Source: Hyphomicrobiales bacterium
GTDB lineage: Bacteria; Pseudomonadota; Alphaproteobacteria; Rhizobiales; Rhizobiaceae
Reading direction: 5' to 3'
Length of the DNA stretch: 64,000 bases
NCBI GenBank assembly: GCA_900469445.1
Contig: UBXM01000026.1
Coordinates: 35,615-99,614, forward strand
The first letter of the stretch is position 1; every line of letters starts with the position of its first letter. The notes beneath the pieces are model-generated. The model was given only the letters and a program-made list of their open reading frames with translations, was not told the origin of the DNA and ran no database searches. The position numbers and the translations under genes were made by a program. This document shows positions 25,452-33,000 of this stretch, piece after piece.

Positions 25452-25520
25452 CTATGGGTGAGACAAGGCTTTGCGAAGACGGCATACGAGAATACCGTCG
25501 CAACGCTGCACGGCAAACAT
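25452..25520 (-). CDS. Possible leader peptide ORF before the orphan atpB
   Basis: A 22-codon ORF ([20 protein letters not shown] and two more residues) between the tandem-hairpin RNA and the atpB paralogue, ending in TAG eight bases before the atpB ATG. Only a weak AGG lies upstream of its start. It could couple translation to atpB or be chance; a TATCTC/GAGATA hairpin lies just upstream of it, near 25571-25586. Confidence 0.25.
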   Translation of the reverse strand: MFAVQRCDGILVCRLRKALSHP

Positions 25521-25586
25521 TCGCCGCAGGCCTGAAAGGTTTTGGGAGGAAGGAGTCACTTGGGCGGGTCCTATCTCGTCGAGATA

Positions 25587-25630
25587 AGGGGCCGTCCCCT
25601 GAACGTCACAAGGCACGGGTCGTCCCGCGC
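25587..25630 (-). ncRNA. Tandem ACGR-loop hairpins, guanidine-II (mini-ykkC)-like element B
   Basis: On the minus strand, hairpin 1 is GCGCGGG-ACGA-CCCGTGC (25613-25630) and hairpin 2 is AGGGG-ACGG-CCCCT (25587-25600), joined by 12 bases. Two short GC-rich hairpins each with an ACGR tetraloop is the defining pattern of guanidine-II riboswitches. A G-U pair in stem 1 would be an A-C mismatch on the plus strand, which fixes the orientation. Hairpin 1 overlaps the 3' end of the small gene at 25606-25836. The next full gene downstream is the orphan atpB. Confidence 0.75.
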
Positions 25631-25836
25631 TCAGGTCCATTAGCGGATTTCTCATCGTATCGCAACGGCGGTTTGCGAAAAGCCAAGGCGCGGCCGAAAC
25701 GGACTTCCCGGTTGGCCACAAGAACGAAGATCGCGGCTGACGACAGCAGCGTCGTCAGGCCGGGTGATGTCTCGTCGTTCGTTCCCATCACGGCATCCGA
25801 GATATCCTTGAATAAATCCCTTTGCGTCGCCCACAT
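25606..25836 (-). CDS. Small protein with one membrane segment (76 aa), between RNA elements
   Basis: The ATG at 25836 follows AGG eight bases upstream and lies 17 bases past RNA element C, the typical riboswitch-to-gene spacing. The product (MWATQRDLFKDISDAVMGTN...) has an acidic N-terminus, one probable membrane helix (GLTTLLSSAAIFVLVA, residues 26-41) and a basic C-terminal tail. Its last codons are also hairpin 1 of RNA element B. I do not recognise the family. It sits between the ChaA-type antiporter and the orphan atpB on the same strand. Confidence 0.5.
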   Translation of the reverse strand: MWATQRDLFKDISDAVMGTNDETSPGLTTLLSSAAIFVLVANREVRFGRALAFRKPPLRYDEKSANGPERGTTRAL

Positions 25837-25853
25837 CGTGAAACCTGATGAAA

Positions 25854-25902
25854 TGAGGTCGTCCCCACGAGGATGAGAAAGGCGCGGGTCGTCCCGCGCC
25901 TT
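25854..25902 (-). ncRNA. Tandem ACGR-loop hairpins, guanidine-II (mini-ykkC)-like element C
   Basis: On the minus strand, hairpin 1 has a ten-base perfect stem (arm AAGGCGCGGG) closing an ACGA loop (25879-25902); hairpin 2 is TGGGG-ACGA-CCTCA (25854-25867), 11 bases on. The second stem uses a G-U pair that would be an A-C mismatch on the plus strand. It starts seven bases after the antiporter stop codon and ends 17 bases before the ATG of the 76-residue protein. Hairpin 1 followed by TTTCTC might also attenuate read-through. Confidence 0.78.
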
Positions 25903-25908
25903 ATCGGT

Positions 25909-27057
25909 TCACGCGAACAGCACCAGGCCGAACACGACAAAAAGCATCAGGTGAAGCAAGCCGAAAATCGCAGATGTTCGATGCCCGAGATAGGTCAGTG
26001 TCGTGAGGCCAAGGGTCAGCGCCAACAGGATTGTCTCGGCTGGCGAAATGCCAAGCACGACGGTCTTGCCCGTAACTAGGCCAACGATCAGGACAGCCGG
26101 GATCGTCAGGCCGACGGTTGAAACAAAAGCGCCAAGGCAAAGATTGATGGCGCGCTGCGTTTCATTGTTGAGCGCTGCCTTGAATGCCGTCAGCGTTTCA
26201 GGCGTGAACACGATGATCGCGATGACAACACCGCCAACAGCCACTGGCGCACCCGCGACTGCCACGCCGTAATCGATCACAACGGCGAGATGGTGGGCGA
26301 GAAGGACGATTGGAAGTATCAGGCCGACCAGGACCAGGGAATGGACAAGGTTATTCCCCTTGGCGACAGGCGCAGTCTCCGTTTCGGCAGCGTTCGGTTT
26401 GGATGATGTCGAGACGGGGAGCATCATGCATCCGGGCTTCGGCTGCATAAAGTGCGAGCGATAACGGCCCATCTGAAAGAAGATGAAGGCGCCATATACG
26501 ATCACGGTCAGGATGGAGAGCGTGATCGCCTGACCCGGTTTGAACTCGCCGCCTGCTCCGATCACATTCGGCAGCAGTAACGCGACGCCAACGAGGACCA
26601 GGGTCATCGCAATGAACTGGACAGCGCCAGGCGCATTGTATTCTTGTTCCCCGTAGCGCATGGCCCCAAGCAGCAGACATATGCCGGTCACCAGGTTCAT
26701 GATGATCATCATGACGGCATAGATGCTGTCTCGACCGATGGTCGCGGAGTCACCCGGGCCCAACATCACGGCGGCGATGAGGATGACCTCGATAGAGACA
26801 ATCGAAAGCGTCAAGATGAGGGTGCCATATGGCTCACCAAGCTGGTGAGCCAGTTCGTCGGCTTCATGGACTACGCCGAAGGCAGCCATGATGATCGTGC
26901 CGAACAGCCCGATGAAGCAGACCGTGGCGACAATGGGGGTGAGCTCGGAAAGCCATGCGTGCCCCATGATTTGGAACAGGGCCACGACTAGCCAGGAAAT
27001 GATCAGCTTAGGGGCGGCTGATTTGACGATCTGAGATGCAGATGCAGTATGCGACAT
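25909..27057 (-). CDS. chaA: Ca2+/H+ (cation/proton) antiporter, ChaA-like
   Basis: A 382-residue inner-membrane antiporter of the CaCA superfamily with about eleven helices in two inverted halves. The alpha-repeat glutamates are in 'GVVHEADELAHQLGEPYGTLILTLSIVSIEVILIAA' and 'IAIIVFTPETLTAFKAALNNETQRAINLCLGAFVSTVGLTIPAVL', as in ChaA, which expels Ca2+ or Na+/K+ for protons at high pH. The start is the ATG at 27057 with GAGG upstream; the N-terminal extension to 27084 is really RNA element A. It is the first gene of a minus-strand cluster with riboswitch-like leaders. The cation carried is not provable from sequence. Confidence 0.9.
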   Translation of the reverse strand: MSHTASASQIVKSAAPKLIISWLVVALFQIMGHAWLSELTPIVATVCFIGLFGTIIMAAFGVVHEADELAHQLGEPYGTLILTLSIVSIEVILIAAVMLGPGDSATIGRDSIYAVMMIIMNLVTGICLLLGAMRYGEQEYNAPGAVQFIAMTLVLVGVALLLPNVIGAGGEFKPGQAITLSILTVIVYGAFIFFQMGRYRSHFMQPKPGCMMLPVSTSSKPNAAETETAPVAKGNNLVHSLVLVGLILPIVLLAHHLAVVIDYGVAVAGAPVAVGGVVIAIIVFTPETLTAFKAALNNETQRAINLCLGAFVSTVGLTIPAVLIVGLVTGKTVVLGISPAETILLALTLGLTTLTYLGHRTSAIFGLLHLMLFVVFGLVLFA

Positions 27058-27069
27058 TACGACCTCGTA

Positions 27070-27111
27070 TGGGGTCGTCCCCAATAAATCGGTCGCGCCC
27101 GGGTCGTCCCG
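27070..27111 (-). ncRNA. Tandem ACGR-loop hairpins, guanidine-II (mini-ykkC)-like element A
   Basis: On the minus strand, CGGG-ACGA-CCCG (27100-27111, extendable by G-U pairs) and TGGGG-ACGA-CCCCA (27070-27083) are joined by 16 bases. The second hairpin ends 12 bases before the chaA ATG, next to its ribosome binding site, so ligand binding could control translation. Structure and loops match the guanidine-II consensus. Confidence 0.82.
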
Positions 27112-27215
27112 AACGGAGCGTTTTCAGCGCACATCGGCTCAATAACAGATCACTTGCCCAAGGTCTATTGCCGAGCGGCTTGTGAGCGTGATTTCGAAAT
27201 GCTAAACGCCAAATC

Positions 27216-27259
27216 GCGATGGACGACCATCGCCATTCAAGACTCTCGGGGACGGCCCC
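27216..27259 (+). ncRNA. Tandem ACGR-loop hairpins, guanidine-II (mini-ykkC)-like element D
   Basis: On the plus strand, GCGATGG-ACGA-CCATCGC (27216-27233) and GGGG-ACGG-CCCC (27248-27259) are joined by 14 bases. The first stem differs entirely in sequence from the other elements yet keeps the ACGA loop, which is good covariation evidence. It lies 29 bases before the mrpF-like start. Elements A and D face away from each other across about 100 bp that must contain both promoters. Confidence 0.82.
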
Positions 27260-27288
27260 TTACGTGATCAATCACGAGGTGCCCATTC

Positions 27289-27576
27289 TTGTCTCTTTCC
27301 CAGGTGATTATTTTCTGGTCGGCGACTGCGGCGCAAACCATGCTTGCCGTCGCGATGACTATTGCTGCTTTCCGCCTGTTTCGTGGCCCCCGCGCCCAAG
27401 ACCGCGTCATCGCAATCGATATGATGTATAATCTGGCGCTTCTTCAGCTCGCGGTTCTCGGCGTCAAAACCGGCAACCCCATATACTTCCCAGTCATCGC
27501 CATAATTGCGATTGTCGGTTTCGTTTCGTCGGTGGCACTGTCAAAATTTCTCATGCGCGGGGAAGTGATCGAATGA
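27289..27576 (+). CDS. Orphan MrpF/MnhF/PhaF-like Na+(K+)/H+ antiporter subunit
   Basis: A 95-residue protein with three membrane helices. Its FRLFRGPRAQDRVIAIDMMY stretch and 'IAIIAIVGFVSSVALSKFLMRGE' end are hallmarks of subunit F of Mrp-type multi-subunit antiporters. The start is TTG at 27289 with GAGG nine bases upstream. The other six Mrp genes are absent; MrpG, the usual next gene, is not recognisable in 27577-27633. It is preceded by RNA element D and divergent from chaA. It may modify another antiporter complex or act alone. Confidence 0.82.
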   Translation: MSLSQVIIFWSATAAQTMLAVAMTIAAFRLFRGPRAQDRVIAIDMMYNLALLQLAVLGVKTGNPIYFPVIAIIAIVGFVSSVALSKFLMRGEVIE

Positions 27577-27633
27577 CCGGCCTGGGCCGCGCCGTCATGA
27601 CTGAGACGTGCCGATCACGGTCACCGACCTTTG

Positions 27634-28272
27634 TCATCCGCTCGCCCTCAGCCGCTGGATGAAGACGCCAAGCGCCGTTCGAGTTGCATTGGCCGGCTCA
27701 TCGGACATATGCCATTCCGGAAAGTGCCCATCGACGGCCATCCGCGCCAAGCCATAGACAAAGGCCCGGCACGAGAGAACAATGTTGTCTATCTGCAGGT
27801 CCGGCGCGAGGTCGCCGGTCTGTCTGGCTTCGTTCAGAAGCTGGAACATACGCGTGCGAATGGCTTCGTTTTGCTCCTGCAGCGAGGTGGAGGAGGCAAA
27901 GTCGATGAGTTTGCGGGAGCTGATCACTTCGAAATGCGTAGGATTGGCCATCGCCCATTGGAGATAGCCAAGGCCGATCGCTTCCAGCCGTTTCAGTGGA
28001 TCAGTCGGGTCTGCCGCAGCCTCGGCCTCCAGCACCGCCTTCGTCAAACGGCCCATCGCCTGCTCGGCGACCGCTGTCAGTAGAGCCTCTTTGGAGGAAA
28101 AATGCTGGAAAGGCGCGCCCGGCGATACGCCGGCCTGTTTGGCGACGGCGCGGACAGACAGGCGTTCGACCCCTTGGCTGCCGATGATATCCACGGCCGC
28201 AGCCACGAGTGCCTCGACCAGACTTCCATGGTGATAGCGTCCGGCACGCGTATTTTTTGTCGTCTCACTCAT
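27634..28272 (-). CDS. TetR family transcriptional regulator
   Basis: A 212-residue TetR protein: HTH 'GVERLSVRAVAKQAGVSPGAPFQHFSSKEALLTAVAEQ' (residues 33-70) and a C-terminal domain of the TetR_C_WHG type ('RLEAIGLGYLQWAMANPTHFEVI'). It is divergent from the secreted protein gene at 28383, with two matching palindromic sites between them, so it most likely represses that gene and itself. The ATG at 28272 gives a short basic lead-in (NTRAGRYHHGSL) typical of the family. Confidence 0.92.
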   Translation of the reverse strand: MSETTKNTRAGRYHHGSLVEALVAAAVDIIGSQGVERLSVRAVAKQAGVSPGAPFQHFSSKEALLTAVAEQAMGRLTKAVLEAEAAADPTDPLKRLEAIGLGYLQWAMANPTHFEVISSRKLIDFASSTSLQEQNEAIRTRMFQLLNEARQTGDLAPDLQIDNIVLSCRAFVYGLARMAVDGHFPEWHMSDEPANATRTALGVFIQRLRASG

Positions 28273-28295
28273 ATCCGACGGTTATCACACGCACG

Positions 28296-28316
28296 CAATC
28301 TAATCACTGATTATTT
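28296..28316. promoter_or_regulatory. TetR operator copy 1
   Basis: The segment begins CAATCTAATCACTGATTA and shares the frame CAATCTAAnCAnTGATTA with copy 2, which lies 55 bp away. Its core TAATCA-C-TGATTA is a perfect palindrome. It starts 24 bp upstream of the TetR gene. Confidence 0.6.
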
Positions 28317-28350
28317 CGCTTGCGTTGAAATACGGTTCATGGTGGAAATA

Positions 28351-28373
28351 CAATCTAAACAATGATTAGATTG
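28351..28373. promoter_or_regulatory. TetR operator copy 2
   Basis: Perfect eight-base arms CAATCTAA and TTAGATTG around seven bases, ending nine bases before the ATG of the secreted protein gene and adjoining its ribosome binding site. A repressor here would block transcription. Same consensus as copy 1. Confidence 0.65.
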
Positions 28374-28382
28374 GAGCTGCCG

Positions 28383-28850
28383 ATGAAAAAGACGATCATG
28401 CTTTTGTTGACTTTGCTCACGGTCTTACCGGGACCGGCCTTGGCAGATGACCAGCCGTCGCTGGACATCGTTTGGCCAGCACCGGACACAATGATCACGC
28501 TTGGCACAGATATGGAGAAAGCCATCGGCGTTGTCGTCGAGAGCAACTTTACGCTGCTTCCCGCCGGTCAATGCGGATCGAATAAACGATGTGGACATGT
28601 CCATATGAAAATCGACCCGCAGGGTGACAGTTGCAACATCCCCGGACGGGCTTACAACAGCATGAATAGCGATGTAGGTGGCGATCTTGTCAAAGCCCGG
28701 TTCGGCCACTGCCCTGATCCCTCCGGACGCCATGTGATCGGCATCCTCCTTGCCGACGACCAACACAAGCCGATCCTGGTAAATGGCAGGCCGGTCACAG
28801 CGCTTGTTACGGTGACAACCAAAATTACCGAAGAGAAGACTTCAGAGTGA
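28383..28850 (+). CDS. Secreted protein of unknown function (155 aa)
   Basis: The start is the ATG at 28383 with GGAG eight bases upstream; an ATG at 28362 lies inside the operator. It has a clear Sec signal peptide (MKKTIMLLLTLLTVLPGPAL, cleavage after 'LADD' region). The mature part has two beta-rich halves with 'GQCGSNKRCGHVHMKIDP' and 'GRHVIGILLADDQHKPIL', several histidines and four cysteines that could form disulfides. The H-x-H and 'LLADDxHxP' pattern recalls DUF4399-like periplasmic proteins, but this is only by eye. It is controlled, in all likelihood, by the divergent TetR gene. Confidence 0.75.
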   Translation: MKKTIMLLLTLLTVLPGPALADDQPSLDIVWPAPDTMITLGTDMEKAIGVVVESNFTLLPAGQCGSNKRCGHVHMKIDPQGDSCNIPGRAYNSMNSDVGGDLVKARFGHCPDPSGRHVIGILLADDQHKPILVNGRPVTALVTVTTKITEEKTSE

Positions 28851-29110
28851 CGTTTCCCGCTGAAAACCGCGTCAGGCCGATACCGTTGAAAGGGTATTCG
28901 TCACGCTATCTGGCGATAGCGCTTCAATGAAGCGAGCGGTGGCCCTTTCCGTCGAAGAGGCAAAAAGAGCCCGTAAAACGGAGACCTGACGCGTCGTGCG
29001 GTTTCATGAAAATGAAAAACAGGTGATTTCGGCGTCGTGAATGACGGGAGGAAATGTTTCCCCTCTCCCGGGAAGTCCTTGTGACATATAGACTTATCGG
29101 GAGAGGGGAA
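28851..29110. repeat. Intergenic region with long inverted repeat next to tRNA-His
   Basis: No gene is seen. It contains small hairpins (GCTATC/GATAGC and CGCTTCA/TGAAGCG near 28906-28933) and a 13-base perfect inverted repeat TTCCCCTCTCCCG / CGGGAGAGGGGAA (29058-29070 and 29098-29110) with a 27-base loop, directly at the 3' end of tRNA-His. It may end the tRNA transcript or be a dispersed palindrome. Confidence 0.55.
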
Positions 29111-29187
29111 TGGTACGGTTGAGTGGGGTCGAACCACCGACCTCAGGTGCCACAAACCTGCGCTCTAACCAACTGAGCTACAACCGC
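29111..29187 (-). tRNA. tRNA-His (GTG anticodon)
   Basis: A 77-base cloverleaf on the minus strand: acceptor arm GCGGTTG paired with CAACCGT region, D-arm GCTCAGTTGGTTAGAGC, anticodon arm with loop TTGTGGC (GTG reads His), T-arm GGTGGTTCGACCCC, and encoded CCA. It lacks the extra G at -1, as is usual in alphaproteobacteria. Confidence 0.97.
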
Positions 29188-29325
29188 ATATATCGCCGAA
29201 GCGATGTTGACCGGTCACATACGGCCATCGAATGAAGATTGCAAGTCCTTTCAAGCGGACAAGTTCGATCCAAGTGATCAAGTTCGCCCAAGAGGATGTG
29301 GACAAGGTGGCGATAGCGCCGCAGA

Positions 29326-29769
29326 TCAGGACGGCTTGAAGGCGTCCATGGCCTTTTCGGCGGCCTGCATGCCGGGCCTCGCCACTTCGTCGGCCATCTT
29401 CTGCGCCGCTTGCTGCATCGATTTTGCCTGTTCGACGGTCAATTCCGTCTGTTTGCGGACAAAGCTTGCCTGCAGTTCCAGGACTTCCGAAAAGGATTTT
29501 GCGCCCATCAGCTGCTCCATATGGGAGAGCGACATTTCGGTATTGGCGCGAAGCGCGTCGATCGCCTTCAGGCCGAACTCCATCGAGCCCGCCTGGGCAG
29601 AATGTATTGTGGATTCAACCGTGCGGGTGGCTTCCTCCGCCGCGGTTTTCATCTTACCGTAGGTATCGCGGGAATTGGTCGTGCTTCTTTCTGCAAACTC
29701 GCGCCAGCTTTGCGTCAGCTTTGCCGGATCGAATGCGGAAAACGAGAAGATATCATCAGTATAAGCCAC
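29326..29769 (-). CDS. phaP: Phasin family protein
   Basis: A 147-residue all-helical protein of the phasin_2 family, which coats polyhydroxybutyrate granules. The start is GTG at 29769, chosen because it has a strong GGAGG eight bases upstream; the open frame continues to 29958 but without a signal. Features: amphipathic helices 'FDPAKLTQSWREFAERSTTNS', 'SMEFGLKAIDALRANTEMSLSHMEQLMGAKSFSEVLELQASFVRKQTELTVEQAKSMQQAAQKMADE' (the classic phasin core) and a short Ala/Lys-rich tail. Near acetoacetyl-CoA synthetase, it fits PHB metabolism. Confidence 0.9.
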   Translation of the reverse strand: MAYTDDIFSFSAFDPAKLTQSWREFAERSTTNSRDTYGKMKTAAEEATRTVESTIHSAQAGSMEFGLKAIDALRANTEMSLSHMEQLMGAKSFSEVLELQASFVRKQTELTVEQAKSMQQAAQKMADEVARPGMQAAEKAMDAFKPS

Positions 29770-30010
29770 AACCTTTTCCTCCAAAAAGATCCGGTCCGGC
29801 GAAAAAACAGGCATCGCCGAACCTGTTCTGCCGCAAATATAGTCGATGCTATTGTGCATTGCAATATATGCGGCGGTGCACAACCGACCGACGTTAACCC
29901 TGTTTGCGCGTTCCTGCTTCCACATGTGGACCCTTCGAGGGGGGCGGGATATTAACAAGAGGTTAATTCCATGGCCTTATGGCCCGACACGTAATTTCAC
30001 AGGCTTGCCC

Positions 30011-33000
30011 ATGTCGGACGTGCAATACCCATTCATCGACGTCGCCGTACACGAGCGTGTAAGCGAGGCCTTTGCCGCGGGTATGGCGGTCGTCCTGTTC
30101 TCGCCGGATCTGCGGTCGGTCTCCTGGGCAAATGGCCGCGGCGCTGCACTTTTCGGCTTCGGTTCGATCTACGATTTTCTCGACCAGGGCCTCGACCGGG
30201 GCGAATTGATGTTCCGCCAGGTGGAGCCTGTGGCCCGCTCGCTGCAGTCGATCGGCGACCGGCGGACATTCACGGTGCGCATCGCCTCCGGTTTCCTGCG
30301 GGTGGCCGTTCAGGCGCGCTGCGAGATGATCCGTGTACAGAACAAGCCCTGCATCCTCCTGTCGGTTCCGGTCGACAACCAGCGTCTGTCGCTCAAGGAA
30401 TGCGCGGCCCGCCTGATCGAGGGGTTCGACGATCCCGAAACGCATATGGCCGTGCTCGACGCCGAGGGTAATATCCTTGCCGCATCCGGCCAGTTTTCAG
30501 GGCTCGCCATTTCCATCCAGACAACGCGCATGCTGGTATCGATGGTCGGCAACGACCGTCACCGGCTGATCAAGCGGCCGATTGCGACTTCGGGCGGATA
30601 TCTTCCTGCCGCGATCGGCCAGGTATCGGAAGAACCGGCGCTCAATCTTCTGTTCGTGGTCGGAGCCGCCAGGACGCAGACAGCCGCCATTCCTGCGGCA
30701 CAGGCAATCGCGCAGGCAGCCCCGGTTGCCGTTTCAACGGATGAGGACGGCGCCGCAGCAGATGCCGACATCATCGATGTGCCGGATTACGATGACGCCC
30801 TGAGCGCCGTTGCGGCGATCGAGGATAATCCGGATGCCGAGGAGGAAATCTCGCTCGACGGCACGCCTGGGCCGGATGCCTCGGATATAAATTCCGCTGA
30901 CGAAACAGAGCTTGCCGAGACTTCGCCGGTAGAGGCGGATGAGGATGTATCTGTATCGGCAGACACAAAGGCCGACGCGGAGGATACGGTCGGCGCTGCA
31001 ATCGCCGATGCTGAGGAAGATACCGGTACGTCCCCGGCTTCGCGGATTGAGGATGAGCTTGCCGAGGATCAGGCCCCGTTGGCGGAGCCGGTTGCGGCGA
31101 CCATTGAAAATGCTGAAGCCGATGAGAGCGGGTTTGCAGAGGCTTCTGTCGAAGCTCCCCTCGATGAAAGCAAAGCCGATCAGGACGTGACCGAGGAGCA
31201 CGAGTCGCCGGTCGACATGTCTGAGCTTTCGACTGAGCAGGAAGATGTTTCTGGCGATGAGGCTGAGGCTGAGGCTGAGCTTGCCGAAGAAGCCCCCCTG
31301 AATGAAGACGAAAGCGACGAGGCCGCTTCCGGGGACACGTCTGCGCCAGTCGAACTGGACGAGCCGGTTGCTGCCGCGGCATCGCCGGATGACGAAACCG
31401 ATCTGGCGCCGCCTGTGATTTCCCAACCGGTGCGGATGCGCAGCACGATACGCTTTGTCTGGAAGATCGATGCGGCCGGGCGTTTCAGCGAAGTCTCGAA
31501 GGAATTCGCCGAGGCCGTCGGGCCGCATGCCGCCGATATTTCCGGCATGGCGTTTTCCGATCTTGCCGCACTGTTCAATCTTGACCCGGAGGGCAAGATT
31601 GCCGAGCTGCTCAGCCGGCGCGACACATGGTCGGGCAAGACGATCTGGTGGCCGGTTGAAGGCACGTCGCAGGTGGTGCCCGTCGATCTCGCGGCGCTTC
31701 CCACTTATACGCGGGCACGCGAATTCGATGGCTTCCGCGGATTCGGGATCGTTCGGATGGGTGATGCCGCCGAAGACCCGCATGCCGCAGGCCTGTCGTT
31801 CGGTGGAGCTCAGGTCGATCAGATAGCGGAGCCGGTCGAGGTCGAACGGGACGAACTGCCGCTCGATATCGCGACGTCGCACGACGATTTTGCAGAGCAG
31901 CCGGCGGAAGACGAGATCGCGGTTCCGGCTGCGGACGAGATTTCGGAAACCGACACTGCGCCACTCGATGAAACCGGCAACAACCCCGTTGAAGAGGTCG
32001 GCACGGAAGAGACCACATCTGCCGCGAATGACGACATACCGGCTTTCGCCGAGGCGGATGACGATGCCCATGTTGCGGAGGCTGAAGATCAGGCGGAGAC
32101 GCGTGATTTGCGGGAAGGCGAGCCGCCTGCCCTGGCGCTGGCCGACAATGCCGGCAGACGCAACTCGGACAAGGTTATTCGGCTCGAGGAGCGGCGTGCG
32201 AGCCTCAGCCCCGGAGAGCGGGCGAATTTTCAGGAGATCGCGCGGCGGCTGGATACTTTCGTGAAATCCGCCGAAGGCTCGGAGGCCGAGAGCCACGAAG
32301 CCGAAGAGCGGACTGCCGACGAGGACATCACCTCCATGGCGGCGGACGAAAACGCGTCCTTGTCTCCTGCGCAAAATGAGGAACTGACCGGCAATGAAGA
32401 CCTTGCTCCCGAAACGGATGAGGTGACGGAACCATCCCTGTCGGTTGATGAGGACGAAAACGAGCAGGGCGAGGTCGAGCAGCAGGAGGAGGTTCCGGCT
32501 GAGCAAGAGGACCGCGGCATCGAGGTATCGGATGTAGTCGAGACCGCCGATGAAGCAGCGGTTGCGCTTTCCGGCGACGCGCCGATGGCAGCATCCGATG
32601 ACACCTTGAAGGACGACGCCGAAGACGAGGTCTATCAACCGGTCGACGCTGCAGCTCTTGCCGCGATGATGCCCGGCCGTGACCGCACCGGACTTTCCGA
32701 AGAGATCATCGATCAGATGCCGGTGGCGCTGCTGGTGCATGCCGGCGACACGCTGATCCATGCGAATGGCGAATTCCTGAAACTCACCGGCTATCCGTCG
32801 CTCGAGGCGCTCAGTGATATCGGCGGGCTCGATGCATTGCTGCAGCGGCAGGAGCTGGAAGACAAGGCAACGCATGCGGGCGGCATGGTGGTGGTGCGGG
32901 CCGACGATGTGATCGTTCCCGTCACGGCAAGGCTGCAGTCCATCCGTTTCAACGAAACCTCGGCCCTGATGCTGGCGCTGATGCCGGTCGCTGCCGAGGT

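Noticed and set aside
27572..27661. Possible mrpG start overlapping the mrpF stop
   Set aside because: The frame closes after 29 codons and the residues do not resemble MrpG; no convincing remnant.
28901..29155. ORF overlapping tRNA-His
   Set aside because: It runs through a tRNA and inverted repeats and cannot be a normal gene.
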